A DNA stretch of 64,000 bases from Streptomyces bauhiniae (lineage in GTDB: Bacteria; Actinomycetota; Actinomycetes; Streptomycetales; Streptomycetaceae). Under the pieces are notes generated by a model that did no database searches, was not told where the DNA came from, and was given only the letters and a program-made list of their open reading frames with translations. The number at the start of each line of letters is the position of its first letter. Position 1 is the first letter of the stretch. Location: NCBI RefSeq assembly GCF_004784475.1, contig NZ_SRRT01000002.1, positions 744,001-808,000 of the forward strand. Direction: 5' to 3'. Position numbers and translations under genes: made by a program. Shown piece by piece: positions 61,645 through 64,000 of the stretch.

Positions 61645-62047
61645 CGAGGAGCGCGGCGGCGGGCCGGACCGGCGCCGGGCGGAGGTCGCGGCGGCGGCCG
61701 AGCGGGCGTTCCGGCTGCTGCCCGCGGCCCCCGGCGACCTGCCCGCCTCCGACGGGCGGGCGTCCGCACCGGCGCGCCGGATCACCGCCGATCCGGACAC
61801 GGTGGAGCGGGATTTGATGAAACTGGTCCTCACCCTGGTCGAGCTGCTGCGTCAGCTCATGGAGCGGCAGGCCCTCAACCGGGTCGACGAGGGCGACCTG
61901 ACCGAGGAGGAGGAAGAGCGCCTCGGCGCGACGCTCATGCTCCTGCACGACCGGATGACCGGGCTGTGCGCGCGGTACGGGCTGACGATGGACGATCTCA
62001 ACCTGGACCTGGGGCCGCTGGGCACACTGCTGCCGCCCCCGGAGTGA
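61634..62047 (+). CDS. gvpK: Gas vesicle protein GvpK
   Basis: A 137-aa accessory protein. The conserved part begins ITADPDTVERDLMKLVLTLV and continues ELLRQLMERQALNRVDEG, then LGATLMLLHDRMTGLCARYG and LNLDLGPLGTLL. Last gene of the operon. Its stop is 21 bp from the convergent molybdoenzyme gene, with no obvious hairpin between. Confidence 0.92.
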   Translation: MTADEERGGGPDRRRAEVAAAAERAFRLLPAAPGDLPASDGRASAPARRITADPDTVERDLMKLVLTLVELLRQLMERQALNRVDEGDLTEEEEERLGATLMLLHDRMTGLCARYGLTMDDLNLDLGPLGTLLPPPE

Positions 62048-62068
62048 GGGCGGCAGCGGCGGCGGACG

Positions 62069-64000
62069 TCAGTCGTGCCAGTGGGTGGGCTTGGTGCCGG
62101 GAGGCGGGGTGCCCGGTTCGAGCCGGACCACGATCCCCTTGGAGGTGGGCTGGTTGCTGATCGCGGCCGTGCTGTCGAGCGGCACCAGCGGCTGCACCTC
62201 CGGGTAGTACGCGGCCGCGCATCCCCGGCTGGTCGGGTAGGGGATGACCTCGAAGCCCTTCACCCGGCGGTCCACGTCGTCGTGCCAGACGCCGACGATG
62301 TCCACGAACTGCCCCCGGACCAGCCCGAGATCGACCATGTCCTCCGGGTTGATCATGATGATGTTGCGGCGGCCGTGGATACCGCGGTAGCGGTCGTTGT
62401 TGGTGTACGGGATGGTGTTCCACTGGTCGTGCGAGCGCGTGCTCTGCAGGACCAGGTGGCCGGGGGGCGCCGCGGACATGTCCCAGTCGTTGACGGTGAA
62501 CATGGCCTTGCCGGTGGCGGTGGCGTACACGCCCTCGTTGACCGGGTTCGGCAGCTTGATGCCGCCCGGCCGGGCGACCCGGCGGTTGAAGTCGTAGAAG
62601 CCCGGAATGATCTGGGCCACCCGGTCGCGGATGTTGCCGTAGTCCGCCTCGAACTCCAGCCAGGGGATGTCGACCTTGTCGCCGAGGGTGCGCTCGGCCA
62701 GCCGGCACAGGATGGCGACCTCGCTGAGCAGCAGCCGGGAGGCGGGGCGGAGCTTGCCGAACGAGGTGTGCACCTCGCTGGAGGTGTTCTCCACCGTGAC
62801 GAACTGGACGCCGCCCGCCTGGATGTCGATCTCGGTGCGGCCGAGGCAGGGCAGGATCAGCGCGGTCTCACCGGTGACGGTGTGCGCCTTGCTGAGCTTG
62901 GTGGAGATCTGCGCGGTGACCTTGCAGCGGCGCATGGCCGCGTCGGTGACCTCGGTGTCGGGGGCGGCGCGTACGAAGTTGCCGGCCAGCGACAGGAACA
63001 CCTTGACCTTGCCCTCGGCCATCGCCTTGACGGCCTTCACCGCGTCATAGCCGTGGTGGCGGGGCGGCTCGAAGCGGAACTCGGACTTCAGGGCGTCCAG
63101 GAACTCGTCGGGCATCTGCTCCCAGACGCCCATGGTGCGGTCGCCCTGGACGTTGCTGTGGCCGCGCACCGGGCTCGCGCCGCAGCCGACCCGGCCCAGA
63201 TTGCCGCGCAGCATCAGGAAGTTGATGATCTCGCGGACGGTGGGCACGCCCTGCCGCTGCTGGGTGACGCCCATGGCCCAGCAGACGATCACGCGGCCCG
63301 CGTGCATGACGTAGTCGTGGGCCTCCTCGATCTCCTCCCGGGTGAGCTGGGTGGCGGTGAGGATGTCGTCCCACGAAATGCTGCGGGCGTGCCGGGCGAA
63401 CTCCTCGAAGCCCGAGGTGTGCTTGGCGATGAAGTCGTGGTCGAGGACCGTGCCGGGGTTGGCGTCCTCCGCCTCCAGCAGCAGCTTGTTGAGGCCCTGG
63501 AAGAGGGCCAGGTCGCCGCCGCTGCGGATGTGCAGGAACTGGTCGGAGATCTGGACGCCGTCGCCGATCACGCCCCGGACCTGCTGCGGGTTCTTGAACC
63601 GCATCAGGCCGGCCTCGGGCAGGGTGTTCACCGAGATGATCTTGCCGCCGTTGTCCTTGCACTCCTCGAGCGCGGAGAGCTGGCGCGGGTGGTTCGTCGC
63701 CGGGTTCTGGCCGACGAGGAAGATCAGGTCGGACTGGTAGATGTCGTCCAGCGAGACGGTGCCCTTGCCGGTGCCGAGGGTCTCGTGCAGGCCGAAGCCG
63801 CTGGTCTCGTGGCACAGGTTGCTGCAGTCGGGCAGGTTGTTGGTGCCGAAGGCGCGGGCGAAGAGCTGGAGCACGAACGCCGACTCGTTGCTGGCCCGGC
63901 CCGAGGTGTAGAAGCAGGCTTCGTCCGGCGAGTCCAGGGACTTCAGCTCGTTCGCGAGCAGGTCCAGCGCGTCGGCCCAACTGATGGGCTCGTAGTAGTC
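62069..64000 (-). CDS. FdhF/YdeP-family molybdopterin oxidoreductase, 3' part (runs off window)
   Basis: 643 codons are in the window and the gene continues past base 64000; family members are about 760 aa. Molybdopterin-binding stretches are visible: DCSNLCHETSGFGLHETLGT, LIFLVGQNPATNHPRQLSAL, HAGRVIVCWAMGVTQQRQGV and RSHDQWNTIPYTNNDRYRGI near the C-terminus. This is the formate-dehydrogenase-H-like YdeP/TIGR01701 group. In E. coli it is linked to acid resistance and its substrate is unknown. The N-terminal part that would show cluster ligands is missing. Converges with gvpK. Confidence 0.9.
   Translation of the reverse strand, partial: DYYEPISWADALDLLANELKSLDSPDEACFYTSGRASNESAFVLQLFARAFGTNNLPDCSNLCHETSGFGLHETLGTGKGTVSLDDIYQSDLIFLVGQNPATNHPRQLSALEECKDNGGKIISVNTLPEAGLMRFKNPQQVRGVIGDGVQISDQFLHIRSGGDLALFQGLNKLLLEAEDANPGTVLDHDFIAKHTSGFEEFARHARSISWDDILTATQLTREEIEEAHDYVMHAGRVIVCWAMGVTQQRQGVPTVREIINFLMLRGNLGRVGCGASPVRGHSNVQGDRTMGVWEQMPDEFLDALKSEFRFEPPRHHGYDAVKAVKAMAEGKVKVFLSLAGNFVRAAPDTEVTDAAMRRCKVTAQISTKLSKAHTVTGETALILPCLGRTEIDIQAGGVQFVTVENTSSEVHTSFGKLRPASRLLLSEVAILCRLAERTLGDKVDIPWLEFEADYGNIRDRVAQIIPGFYDFNRRVARPGGIKLPNPVNEGVYATATGKAMFTVNDWDMSAAPPGHLVLQSTRSHDQWNTIPYTNNDRYRGIHGRRNIIMINPEDMVDLGLVRGQFVDIVGVWHDDVDRRVKGFEVIPYPTSRGCAAAYYPEVQPLVPLDSTAAISNQPTSKGIVVRLEPGTPPPGTKPTHWHD

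Overview
This window is chromosomal DNA of a high-GC actinomycete, almost certainly Streptomyces or a very close relative. Three things point there. Coding sequence is strongly GC-biased with GTG and TTG starts. There is a complete actinobacterial gas-vesicle locus (gvpO-A-F-G-J-L-S-K). The regulatory families are typical of the genus: SpoIIE-type phosphatases, an unpaired HATPase protein, Scr1-type XRE regulators with a DUF397 partner, and DUF574 methyltransferases. No rRNA, tRNA, CRISPR array or intact transposon was found.

Layout, 1-20 kb. The window opens inside an Fpg/Nei DNA glycosylase. It is followed by a PAS-GAF-SpoIIE-HATPase signalling protein, a lipase maturation factor-like membrane protein and an amidase. 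A lower-GC patch (5.25-7.63 kb) holds an XRE/DUF5753 regulator and about 1.1 kb of largely non-coding DNA with a strong hairpin. Then come a GNAT enzyme, a 57-aa small protein, an SDR with a zinc ribbon and no catalytic Tyr, a WS/DGAT acyltransferase, a secreted GH92 mannosidase, glgC and glgA, a ferric-reductase-like Fe-S protein, a DMT transporter and a cell-wall hydrolase (transglycosylase-LysM-M23).

Layout, 20-40 kb. A central-metabolism patch carries gnd, enolase and a diverged pyrophosphatase-like gene. Next are a DUF211/membrane-protein pair, a proline-rich protein, a GNAT enzyme and panD. A compact galactonate (De Ley-Doudoroff) cluster encodes a dehydratase, a KDPGal aldolase, an IclR regulator and a sugar kinase. 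It faces a sugar porter, with a truncated ProP-like MFS pseudogene and paired palindromes between them. A WYL regulator and two SDRs separated by a 25-bp palindrome follow.

Layout, 38-54 kb. A four-gene minus-strand run looks unusual: a lytic transglycosylase, a 131-aa protein made of five near-identical repeats, a JmjC/cupin-4 oxygenase translationally coupled to it, and a sucrase/ferredoxin-like protein. I consider this the best candidate for an undescribed protein-modification system. Signalling genes (two DUF574 methyltransferases, SpoIIE phosphatase, HATPase, XRE-DUF397) come next, then two MFS transporters, an amidinotransferase overlapping a LigD-type polymerase gene, a FUSC exporter and a third SpoIIE phosphatase.

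Layout, 54-64 kb. A DUF6480 protein and an epoxide hydrolase precede the gas-vesicle region. The eight gvp genes are tightly packed and often overlap. Two genes diverge from them, encoding an SRPBCC protein with a highly acidic tail and a protein with an acidic block followed by histone-H1-like Lys-Ala-Pro repeats. The window ends inside an FdhF/YdeP-type molybdopterin oxidoreductase.
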